DNA of 64,000 bases from Tolypothrix tenuis PCC 7101 (GTDB taxonomy: Bacteria > Cyanobacteriota > Cyanobacteriia > Cyanobacteriales > Nostocaceae), in NCBI RefSeq assembly GCF_002368295.1, contig NZ_AP018248.1:3453502-3517501 (forward strand), given 5' to 3'. The notes beneath the pieces are model-generated. The model was not told where the DNA came from, did no database searches, and saw only the letters and a program-made list of their open reading frames with translations. The translations under genes and the position numbers were made by a program. Of the stretch, positions 54,201-62,300 are shown in pieces (position 1 is the first letter of the stretch; every line of letters begins with the position of its first letter).

Positions 54201-55263
54201 GATAGGGTTGCCCATCTTCGTGAATTGCACCGTAGTTAATGTACTCTTGGTAAGTCTGGGCTTGTAATAAAGGATGCCGCAACAGCCTGACGGCTTCTTG
54301 ATTGTGAAACAGTTGTTTTCCTGAAGGAGCCTCTGCGATCGCCACACCTAAAGGCATTTGTTGCAGGACTTGTTCTAAGCGGCTGCGTTCCGCTTCTAAC
54401 TGTTGTAGTAGTTGATTGCGTTCAGTTTCGGCTTTTTTGCGCTCAGTAATATCTCGTACTGCCGAAATCCTCACACTCCGCCCTTGATACAAGCTTTGTT
54501 TACCTACTACCTCTAATTGAATGAGGGTGCCATCTTTTTTAATCCCAGTAATTTCATAAGGCAGTTCATACTGGTTCTCAATATGATGCAACAAAGTTTC
54601 TCCAGATTCCGGCGTGAGAAAATCGGTCGCTGATTTACCGAGCACTTCTTCTAAGGTATAACCAAACATTCGGGCGAACCCAGCATTGGCTTCAATAATT
54701 TTCCCCTGCTCTTTCATCAAAATGCCTTCAAACATGGCATCTACTAAAGCAGAAAATCGCATTTGGCTTTCTTGAGATGCTTGTTCTGCTCTTTGACGTT
54801 CTGCAATTTCTCGGCGCAGGGACTCATTAACGACGGCTAACTCCTCACTGAGTTGGCGTAATGCTGCTTCTGCTTGCTGGCGTTCTGTAATGTCTCTGCT
54901 GGTAGTAATGACTGCCTCAATTTCTCCGTTATTTCTTTCAATGGGAGAAATCACATATTCATAGTACCTAACTCCATTAATCGTGGGGAAACGAGTTTCA
55001 CCTCGGATCGGAATTCCCGTCTGCAATACAGATCTGCGTTGCAAATCGTATACTTCCATAATGTCAGCTGGAAATCCTAACTCTTGCCAAGTTTTACCTA
55101 GCAATTGCGCCTGTTCCAAACCCAAAGCTGCTAACCCTGCGGGACTGGCATAAACATAGCGTAAGCTGCGATCGCTAATGTAGATATGATCGGTAGAAGC
55201 TGCCAAAACCCGATCTATCAGCCCGATCTGCTCTGAGAAAATAGAATTCTCTTCGCTTGCCAT
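51271..55263 (-). CDS. Multi-PAS histidine kinase (8 PAS domains)
   Basis: A 1330-residue soluble kinase. About eight PAS/PAC units occupy residues 10-1065, each followed by a DITERKQAE-like helix. The HisKA domain has His1100 in YVASHDLQEPLRAV, the form common in phytochrome-type kinases, and the ATPase domain has NLIGNSLKYRS, VQDNGIGIE and GTGLGLAICKK. No GAF or TM segment, so the signals are probably small ligands or redox cofactors bound by PAS domains. The Rcp1-like regulator directly downstream is the expected phospho-acceptor. Confidence 0.94.
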   Translation of the reverse strand: MASEENSIFSEQIGLIDRVLAASTDHIYISDRSLRYVYASPAGLAALGLEQAQLLGKTWQELGFPADIMEVYDLQRRSVLQTGIPIRGETRFPTINGVRYYEYVISPIERNNGEIEAVITTSRDITERQQAEAALRQLSEELAVVNESLRREIAERQRAEQASQESQMRFSALVDAMFEGILMKEQGKIIEANAGFARMFGYTLEEVLGKSATDFLTPESGETLLHHIENQYELPYEITGIKKDGTLIQLEVVGKQSLYQGRSVRISAVRDITERKKAETERNQLLQQLEAERSRLEQVLQQMPLGVAIAEAPSGKQLFHNQEAVRLLRHPLLQAQTYQEYINYGAIHEDGQPYQPQEYPLARSLLSGEIIKGEEIRYRRGDGTFTLLSVSAAPIMDRDGQIIATVSAFEDISERKQAEQRLAKESLRIQTLFKTSFDGIVILDKQGNVLDANPRFAGMLGYNSQEIAKISIFDWDAHYTHAELQLMMQNCRNYDSGILETQHRRKDGSVYDVEISFNIVEWEGDVLRFCVCRDITERKRTEAALRENQIQLQRQLAEIETIYQSAPIGLSVLDPDLRFMRINERLAQINGFPIDAHIGRTVKELLPNIADAAEQLLRSILTTGKPVLNIEITGETPAQPGVQRTWLESFLPLKDGERTIGISIVCEEITERKQAEQSLQASEATLRLFAQYAPAGIAMLDRDMRYLIASQRWVDSYQLDTVESLIGRSHYEIFPEIPENWRQIHQRCLAGASEQCDEDLFIRADGTQQWISWEIHPWHTATGEIGGIIIFGDDITPQKQAKEALRQSEYLYRTLAHNFPNGGVNIFDRDLRYLLSDGTEIAKVGMTKAQLEGHTLWETVPPETSAVLEPHYRAALAGETTIFELSFGESIYQIHTLPLFNEQGEIFAGLSMSQNITLQKQAEQTLKMARDELELQVQERTKQLLETNAILQKREQEFRTLVENTPDVISRHNRQYRYLYVNPASTQQSGIPVTTYLGKTPVDLGYPQEIADFWTASLETVFTTGKMQIDEFRVPHQDEWKVYQTYVVPELGVNGEVESVMTISRDITELREAEESSRKLAEELKRSNQELEQFAYVASHDLQEPLRAVTSFTQMLAKRYQGQLDGKADMYIEFIVDGAIRMQQLVRDLLTYSRAGRYQPKLQSVDCNALLEQVKKDLQITITETQATITADPLPTVLADPTQLSNLFLNLIGNSLKYRSEFPPKVYISAHKNRLSLTEQHFPENCSPLSASSQEEWVFTVQDNGIGIEPQYAERIFGIFQRLHASDEYSGTGLGLAICKKIVERHSGRIWVESQLGQGATFYFTVPIGN

Positions 55264-55382
55264 ACAGTATCCTCAAAAGTTTCGCCGGTAAGCTAATACA
55301 CATCTAGATTGCATATTTTTTTGTTCGGGTTGTCAAGGGGTCACGTCGCTGCGCTCCGAATTCAAAATTCAAAATTCAAAAT

Positions 55383-55475
55383 TGGTTTTGGGAAAAGGTG
55401 AAAGGGTAAGGCTTAAAGGTTTTTTCTTGCCCCTTTCCCATTCCCCCTTCCCCTTTTCCCCCTTCCCCCTTCCCC
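55383..55475 (+). repeat. Dispersed ~95-bp repeat, copy 3
   Basis: Same-orientation relative of 18030-18127 (gggaaaaggtgaaagg... ttaaaggttttttcttgcccc), preceded by aattcaa heptamers. Its right end is a pure pyrimidine tract. Confidence 0.7.
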
Positions 55476-55592
55476 AACAACTCTTGCTACATTCCAGAGG
55501 CGAAAAATTTCTATCTCTTAATAAATCAACCAACTCTGCAAAATGATTGAGTATAATTGCATACTATGTTTTGGCGTTGGGAGAACCCGCTC

Positions 55593-56897
55593 ATGGATAA
55601 ATCAATTGTGCAGTTGGTTGACGAATTACCAAGTGATAATATCAGCATCAAGGTTTTAAACGCTCTCAATTATGTTGCTCCCGGACAGTGGAACAACCTG
55701 GTAGGTTTTGACAATAGTGTACGTGCAATTACGGGGGAGACTGACCCAGCAGTTATTCAAAGAATCCGCGATCGCGCTGTTTCTCTCTATCACGATCCGC
55801 AAAATGGCTATCAGATGGCGGTGAAACTATATCAAACCATCGATAAAGCCGACACAGCTATGGCGACAGCAGCTTTAGCGAATAAAGTGGGTGAAAAAAT
55901 CGGTTTTCTGTCTTTTTTAAGTAACATTACTCCCAAAGCAGACGTAACTCAAACTATAGATTTAGTTTTAAAAATTGCGATTGAAATTATTGCCTTCTCG
56001 AAAATAAATGGTATTCCTAGTCCTAATCCCCAAGAATTTGCTAAATCTCTAGCCGACAACTATCAAGATGCTTCCCTGATGCGGATGATAGCCTTAGTCT
56101 GCATAGATGGACTACTACCATTAGGGCCTGATTTTCTGGGCAAAATTCACAGCATTCTTACTGGTGCTGATGTCGGCGCAGTCGCGCAAAATCCTGTATT
56201 CTTAGCAGTTAATACCGCTTTGCCTGGTAATAATCCCTCCGAGAAATTTGGTTTTATTACTCAAGCTTTCAACTCCGTACAAGGCTGGATGAATGGCTTA
56301 GTAGCTAAGACAGGTTTAACACCGCAATCGATTACTAGCCATTTAGGTAACTTTATTCAGATTGCTGATGATAACTTAGATTTTGTCGCCGCATTCTTGG
56401 ATCAAACCACCAATTACTTCGAGCATACAGGCATTCAATCAGTAGCACGCGCCATAATTTTGCGATCGCACTCCTTAGTGAAAGCCGAAACTCCCCCACC
56501 AGCACTACAGGCTAGCACAGCACCCTCATCGGCGGCTAAATCAGGTACTAACCAGTATGGAGTCAGCAAAAATGTAGAAGTTTGGGACGAAGAGGAAGAA
56601 GATTGGTATCAAGCCACAATTGAGAAAGTCGAAAATGACCAATTCTTTGTCAATTACATTGGCTACGGTTCATCCTACAACGAATGGGTAGGCGAAGATG
56701 AAATTCGCATTCGCGAACATGGCTCATCCGATAGCAATGGATTTGCTGTGAATCAAAAAGTCAAAGTTTGGGATGAAGACAACGAAGATTGGTATTCCGC
56801 CAGTATTCAGAAAATTCAAGGACAGCAATATTATGTGCATTACCTAGATTATGATTCTTCCTATGATGAGTGGGTGGATTTGGAAGAAATTAGGTAA
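55593..56897 (+). CDS. Hypothetical protein with two C-terminal Tudor-knot-like domains
   Basis: A 434-residue protein. The ATG giving MDKSIVQLVDEL is preceded by GGGAGA at good spacing; a longer start at 55566 is possible. Residues 1-300 are helical and unrecognised. After an Ala/Ser-rich linker, two related domains follow at about 323-375 and 384-434: each reads NVEVWDEEEEDWYQATIEK / KVKVWDEDNEDWYSASIQK, then a (Y/H)Y(L/I)xYxSSYxEWV core, close to Tudor-knot (chromo barrel) domains. These beta barrels bind nucleic acids or modified peptides in eukaryotes and are uncommon in bacteria. A strong terminator follows. Confidence 0.75.
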   Translation: MDKSIVQLVDELPSDNISIKVLNALNYVAPGQWNNLVGFDNSVRAITGETDPAVIQRIRDRAVSLYHDPQNGYQMAVKLYQTIDKADTAMATAALANKVGEKIGFLSFLSNITPKADVTQTIDLVLKIAIEIIAFSKINGIPSPNPQEFAKSLADNYQDASLMRMIALVCIDGLLPLGPDFLGKIHSILTGADVGAVAQNPVFLAVNTALPGNNPSEKFGFITQAFNSVQGWMNGLVAKTGLTPQSITSHLGNFIQIADDNLDFVAAFLDQTTNYFEHTGIQSVARAIILRSHSLVKAETPPPALQASTAPSSAAKSGTNQYGVSKNVEVWDEEEEDWYQATIEKVENDQFFVNYIGYGSSYNEWVGEDEIRIREHGSSDSNGFAVNQKVKVWDEDNEDWYSASIQKIQGQQYYVHYLDYDSSYDEWVDLEEIR

Positions 56898-56927
56898 TTC
56901 GTAATTCGTAATTCGTAATTCGTAATT

Positions 56928-56964
56928 AGATACCCGACTTTTTCAAAAAGTCGGGTATCTTTTT
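56928..56964 (+). terminator. Rho-independent-type terminator
   Basis: A perfect 16-bp stem (agatacccgacttttt and its complement) with a 1-nt centre is followed by four more T. It lies 30 bp after the Tudor-knot gene, beyond a gtaattc heptamer array. Confidence 0.85.
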
Positions 56965-57030
56965 GTTGATGAAGCAGATGGCGATCGCCTCAATAATTAA
57001 GACCAATTTGAAAAAAGAATGCAAAATATT

Positions 57031-57292
57031 GTAGGGGCACGGCAGTGCCCATTGGTATCAACTTCAGCTAAAAGCTATATACGGCGCGTGTTGTACAAAA
57101 ACTCTCGCCCTCATCCCCTTACCCCTTCTCCCCCTGGAGAAGGGGAATTAAATCTCTTGCTCCCCTCTCCTGGTGGGAGAGGGGTTGGGGGTGAGGGCAA
57201 AACCTTGCAACCAAGCGGGTTTCACGTTAATTTGACACCACTGGGCATTGCCTGCCCTCTAGAATATTATTGATGTGTCGCAAACATTATTT
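57031..57292 (+). repeat. ~265-bp dispersed repeat, copy A
   Basis: Outer arms (57031-57064 and 57231-57292) match those of copy B (62794-63057) in the same orientation, but the core (57065-57230) is the reverse complement of copy B's core. The arms next to the core are themselves inverted repeats (tcaactt / aatttga). Its right end supplies the last two codons of the antitoxin-like gene. Confidence 0.85.
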
Positions 57293-57511
57293 ATCCAACT
57301 CCGCTAAAAAGTCTTTCACAGAACTGTATGTGATTCCACCTTCTGCAACCTCTTGGCGAATTTCTTGGACTTCTTCTAAAAGCTGCTGGCGTTGTTTTCT
57401 ATGCAAGCGTTTTGCTAAAATTTCCAGTAATAATTGCTGTTCTGCTAACGATAAGGCTTCCGCAACATCGATTGCCTGTTGCAGTCGAGAAGTTTGGGAA
57501 ATATCTGTCAT
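57287..57511 (-). CDS. Small antitoxin-like protein, no toxin adjacent
   Basis: A 74-residue helical protein (AIDVAEALSLAEQQLLLEILAKRLHRKQRQQLLEEVQEIRQEVAEGG...SSVKDFLAELDK) with the form of small type II antitoxins common in cyanobacteria. The downstream position where a toxin would lie is taken by the repeat at 57031-57292, which overlaps the final Lys and stop codon. It may be an orphan remnant. Antitoxin assignment is tentative, based on length and helical composition. Confidence 0.6.
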   Translation of the reverse strand: MTDISQTSRLQQAIDVAEALSLAEQQLLLEILAKRLHRKQRQQLLEEVQEIRQEVAEGGITYSSVKDFLAELDK

Positions 57512-57653
57512 TTTTGGCGCAAATTAGGTTAGTCAGACTAATTTAATCATAGTTGCTACTTTCTAAAATCGCTCACCAATATCCCAATTCTGGGCGATCG
57601 CTCTATTTATCACCAAACAAAAGAGCAATCGCCAGAATCATACAGTTAACCAA

Positions 57654-58076
57654 TTAAGGTAAAACAACAGAGTTTTGCTTACCATTGTTATTTGCACCAT
57701 TCAAAGCTGTAACTGTACCCTCTGATGAAGGTTCAGATTTTTTAGAACGGCGGGATGAACTCTTGCGTAGCTTACCTCCCGCCTGGGTATATTGCACACT
57801 ATCTTTGCCATAATTAGTAGCCACACTCATTAACATCTTTTCGGAATAGCTACTTAATTCTTCTTCACTTTGAGCGATACGAGCTGCCATTTCATCTAAA
57901 GTAGAAAGTAAATTATTGTAGTTTGATAGCTCAGTCTGCAAACTTTGAATGCGGCTGTCGTATTCTGTTAAATTCAAGCCATTACCAAAGTCTAGCGTCT
58001 GGTTAATCCAGCGCATTCCGCCAATTCGCCGTAAAGCTTTTTCGAGAATAGGTGAACCGCGTTTTTGTCTCGCCAT
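57654..58076 (-). CDS. Conserved cyanobacterial coiled-coil protein
   Basis: A 140-residue protein starting MARQKRGSPILEKALRRIGGM, preceded by AGGAG. A basic N-terminus, a helical coiled-coil centre (SRIQSLQTELSNYNNLLSTLDEMAARIAQSEEEL), the motif ATNYGKDSVQYTQAGG and a Lys/Ser/Arg-rich tail are visible. I recall the family as widespread in filamentous cyanobacteria and without assigned function. It is isolated between repeats. Confidence 0.7.
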   Translation of the reverse strand: MARQKRGSPILEKALRRIGGMRWINQTLDFGNGLNLTEYDSRIQSLQTELSNYNNLLSTLDEMAARIAQSEEELSSYSEKMLMSVATNYGKDSVQYTQAGGKLRKSSSRRSKKSEPSSEGTVTALNGANNNGKQNSVVLP

Positions 58077-58230
58077 AATAATATGCACTCCTGAAGAAAA
58101 TCAGAGTATGACTGCGTATAATCTAGCCAATACAACAATGAATTTATATGAGAAATAATTCGGAAAATTAATCGCAAATAAACATCAATTTGATTATTTT
58201 TACTTATTTATACTGAAATTTTTAAAAAAA

Positions 58231-58545
58231 GCGTCTTCAATATCGTTTTGAGCGTCTTCAATGTCGTATTGAGCGCCTTCAATATCGTATTGAGCGTCTT
58301 CAATATCGTTTTGAGCGTCTTCAATATCGTATTGAGCGTCTTCAATATCGTATTGAGCGCCTTCAATGTCGTATTGAGCGCCTTCAATGTCGTATTGAGC
58401 GCCTTCAATGTCGTATTGAGCGCCTTCAATGTCGTATTGAGCGTCTTCAATATCGTTTTGAGCGTCTTCAATATCGTATTGAGCGTCTTCAATGTCGTTT
58501 TGAGCGCCTTCAATATCGTTTTGAGCGTCTTCAATATCGTTTTGA
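58231..58545. repeat. 21-bp tandem array, 15 units
   Basis: Fifteen units of exactly 21 bp, consensus gcg(t/c)cttcaat(a/g)tcgt(a/t)ttga. In several units tcaata-tcg-tattga is a perfect dyad. Frames are open on both strands; the leftward one reads (LKALNTT)n, a perfect a/d leucine heptad. It has no spacers, so it is not CRISPR. It is unrelated in sequence to the array at 17707-17937 but has the same period. Confidence 0.95.
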
Positions 58546-58604
58546 GGGTTAAATTATGATTTTCCCTTGCTTAACCGGACTTATGGCAAAGGCGATCGCA
58601 CAAA

Positions 58605-58740
58605 GTAGGGTGTGTTGTCGCGCAGCGCAACGCACCATCAACAATTTAAGGCGATAACTTCTCTACGAGACGCTACGCGTAGCTTGCTTCCCCGTAGGGA
58701 TACGTTAAGCTCCGCTAACACATTACCAATAAGGAAATAC
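58605..58740. repeat. ggtgcgtta-type hairpin and tctacgaga palindromes
   Basis: Starts with tagggtgtgttgtcgcgcagcgcaacgcacc, then a gagacgctacgcgtagc palindrome and gcttccccgtagggatacg. These are dispersed cyanobacterial repeats with no coding content. Confidence 0.65.
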
Positions 58741-58749
58741 ACTCAGGTG

Positions 58750-58971
58750 TTATGCGGATTGTTGATCGGCGCTGCTTTCAATATGACGACGCAAAACAGC
58801 GTTGATGAGTGTTTTATATTCTGAGCCTTGAGCTTGAAACCAAGCTATTACATCTGGGTCTAATTGAATCAAATTTTTAGCTTGAGCCGCCGGAATTCGC
58901 AATGTTGCTTTTTCAAAAAATTCATCAGTTAATGGCGGAATATCTGAATAATCAATGTCTTCATCTAACAT
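58750..58971 (-). CDS. BrnA-type antitoxin, no BrnT seen
   Basis: A 73-residue protein with the BrnA signature: DIPPLTDEFFEKATLRIPAAQ...IQLDPDVIAWFQAQGSEYKTLINAVLRRHIE, a ribbon-helix-helix domain that neutralises the RNase BrnT and represses the operon. A BrnT gene would normally precede it on the same strand; the 337 bp upstream contain only repeats. It appears to be an orphan antitoxin, intact in itself. Confidence 0.87.
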   Translation of the reverse strand: MLDEDIDYSDIPPLTDEFFEKATLRIPAAQAKNLIQLDPDVIAWFQAQGSEYKTLINAVLRRHIESSADQQSA

Positions 58972-59308
58972 TGCTGCATTAAGGTCTAGGGAATGTTCAT
59001 TGGGCTATCACTTAATTATCTCCCATTAAAAGCGATGTCTACGACGGGCTACGCCTACGCACTTTTGCTGAAGATGAGAAAAGCGCGATCGCACTGGTTA
59101 AACATTCTTTGCCTACTCTGAATATTTTTCATACAAATCAATACCTTTGTCAGTATCGGCATGACCTTCTTAAATAATGCGTATATAATGTGACAATTCT
59201 AGCTTAAACGCGCAATAGCTTGTCCTTAGGCATTCTATCTTCATTTATCTTGAATGCATTGGACTTAGAACACCTTTAGAACAGTAAGTAATATTCCAGT
59301 AATTATCC

Positions 59309-62300
59309 ATGACTAACGAAGAATTGCTACAGGTAATTGAAGAAGCAGCAAGAAATAGTGTCACCGAACTTAATCTCTCAGGTTACGGGTTAACGATCTT
59401 ACCACCTGAGATTGGAAAATTGAGCAACTTGCGATCGCTCAATATCAGAGAAAATCAACTGAGCAGTCTGCCAAGTGAAATTGGAAAATTGAGCAACTTG
59501 CGATCGCTCAACCTCAGCAGTAATCAACTGAGTAGTCTAGCAGGAGAAATTGGACAACTGAGTGAGTTGCAAACACTCGATCTTAGCTTTAACCAACTGA
59601 GTAGTCTAGCAGGAGAAATTGGACAACTGAGTGAGTTGCAAACACTCGATCTTAGCTTTAACCAACTGAGCAGTCTACCAGGAGAAATTGGACAACTGAG
59701 TGAGTTGCAAACACTCGATCTCAGCTTTAACCAACTGAGCAGTCTACCAGGAGAAATTGGACAACTGCTTAACTTACACCTACTTGAGCTACGTAGTAAT
59801 AAACTAAGAAGTCTACCAGGGGAAATTGGACAACTGGGTGAGCTGCAAACACTCGATCTCAGCTTTAACCAACTGAGTAATCTGCCCTACAAAATTGCAA
59901 AACTTATTAACTTACAAAGTGTAGACATTAGCAATAATCAACTGAGCAGTCTGCCCTACGAAATTGAAAAACTTATTAAATTGGAAACGTTTAATCTCCG
60001 CAGCAACCAACTAAATAGTCTGCCTTTGGAAATTAGACAACTGCCAAACCTCAAAAAGCTAGACTTACGTAGCAATCCACTCCCCATTTCACCTGAGATT
60101 TTAGGGACAAACAAGCTTTGGGAAGATCCAGGTGATGTGAATGAAGTCCTCAATTTCTATTTCCGAGTGCAAGATCCAAATGAAAGTGAACCCTTCTGCG
60201 AAGCAAAACTCTTAATTGTCGGCGAAGAGAACGCTGGCAAAACCTCCTTTGCCAAGAAAATTCAAAACGAAAACTATTATCTACAGCCAAAAGAAAAATC
60301 AACTGAAGGTATTGACATAATTCCGTGGCACTTCATACAGAACAATAGTAATAAAGATTTTCGCGTTAATATCTGGGATTTTGGAGGTCAAGAAATCTAT
60401 CACAAAACCCACCAGTTTTTTCTCACTGAACGTTCTCTTTATGCCTTAGTTGTTGATACTCGCGAAGAAAATATAGACCTTAACTGGTGGCTTAATATTG
60501 TTAAACTGTGCGACGAAGATAGCCCTGTTATCATTATTAAAAACGAAAAAGATAATCGTGAGTGCAAAATTGATGAGGGCAAGTTACATGGAGAATTTAC
60601 CAATTTAAAAGAATTTTTGACTACAAACCTAGCTGACAATCGTGGTTTACCAGAAATTAAACAAGCTATTCAATACTACATAAGCAGACTACCCCATGTT
60701 TACGATCCTCTGCCAAAAATCTGGCTGAGAGTTCGTTCTGCTTTAGAAAACGACTTACGCAACTACATCACTTTAGAGGAATACAAAAAGCTTTGCCAAG
60801 TTAATAATTTAACAGACACTGAAGATATGCTGCGGCTAAGTCGTTATTTGCACGACATCGGTGTTTGTCTACACTATCAAGATGATTCTCTACTTGAACA
60901 GTATGTCATTCTAAAACCCAAATGGGTGACTGCTGCCGTCTACAAAGTCTTAGACAATGAAAAAGTCCAGCAAAATAAAGGTGAGTTTAGCAAGAATAAT
61001 CTCAAAGATATCTGGAAAAACAAAGAATACACTGATATGCGAGGTCAACTGCTGGAACTCATGAAGCGATTCAGACTTTGCTACGAAATTCCTTATAGTC
61101 CTAGCAATTATATTGCACCACAACTACTCAGTGACAAGCAACCTAAATATAATTGGGACAAAACTCATAACTTGATTTTGCGTTACAAATACGAGTTCAT
61201 GCCCAAAGGTATTATCACTTGCTTGATTGCTACGAGACATGATTTGATTGAACAAAAGCTTGTTTGGAGAAATGGTGTTGTTCTCAACAAAGATGAAACT
61301 CGTGCTGAAGTAATTGAAGATTACGAGCGTAAAGAAATCAAAATACGTGTAACAGGAATCACAAAGAAAGTATTACTGGGAATTGTTAACGACGAATTAC
61401 ATCAAATTCACCAGTCTTTCAAAAAATTGAGTCCGCAAATTTTGGTTCCTTGCAACTGCAAAAGCTGTACAGAAAGCCAAACACCTCATGATTACCTATT
61501 TGAAAATTTATATAAGCGTTTAAAAGCTGGTCGCTATAAAGTTGAGTGCGAGAATAGCTATGAAATGGTAGATGTCCGCAGGTTAATTGATGATGTTAAT
61601 TTGCTACCTGTAGAAGTAGAACAGAAATGTAATCCCCAAGTTGAATCATTCCAAAATCAAGCGATGATCAATTACCATGATTTTCAAATATTAGTAACAG
61701 CAGACCGCAAAATTCGCGCTTCCTCAGCAGAACAAGGCGAGGAGTGGGGTGAATTGCGCTTGGAAATGAACGAAATTGATCTGGCATTACCACTAATTGA
61801 GCAGAGACAGACAAATGCCAAATTGATCAAAGGACTAGGTAGTAAACTTTACCAAGCGCTTTTCCCTGTAGATATTCGCGGTCAATTGCGGGCTACAATA
61901 GCAGGTGCACAAGCTAATGGCTACGAGGTACGCTTGAGCCTTGTATTTAATTCCCCAGAATTAGCCGCTCTCCCTTGGGAATTTCTTTATGATGAGGCTA
62001 CTAACACATTCCTGGCAAACAATACTCAAACTGTGCTTTCGCGTTATGTTGATGTTCCCCTACAAAAGCGCGAACTCAAAGCCGCAAGTCAACCGCTTAA
62101 AGTTCTACTAGTCATCTCTAGCCCAAGTAACTTACCGCCATTAGACGAAGCTGGAGAAGAAAGCCTCATCCGTGATGCGCTGGCAAAACACATAGACTCA
62201 GGCACAATTGAGTTAGATGTGCTACAAGAGGCTACTATCCGCAATATCAATCAAAAGCTACACGAAAAGCCATACAATGTTTTACACTTCATCGGTCACG

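Noticed and set aside
57019..57273. 84-residue frame inside repeat copy A
   Set aside because: It is wholly made of the dispersed repeat, and its counterpart in copy B is inverted in the core.
58208..58534. 108-residue frame reading (LKALNTT)n on the minus strand
   Set aside because: Same argument: open in both directions because of the 21-bp unit. The leucine heptad is noted as a finding but not called as a CDS.
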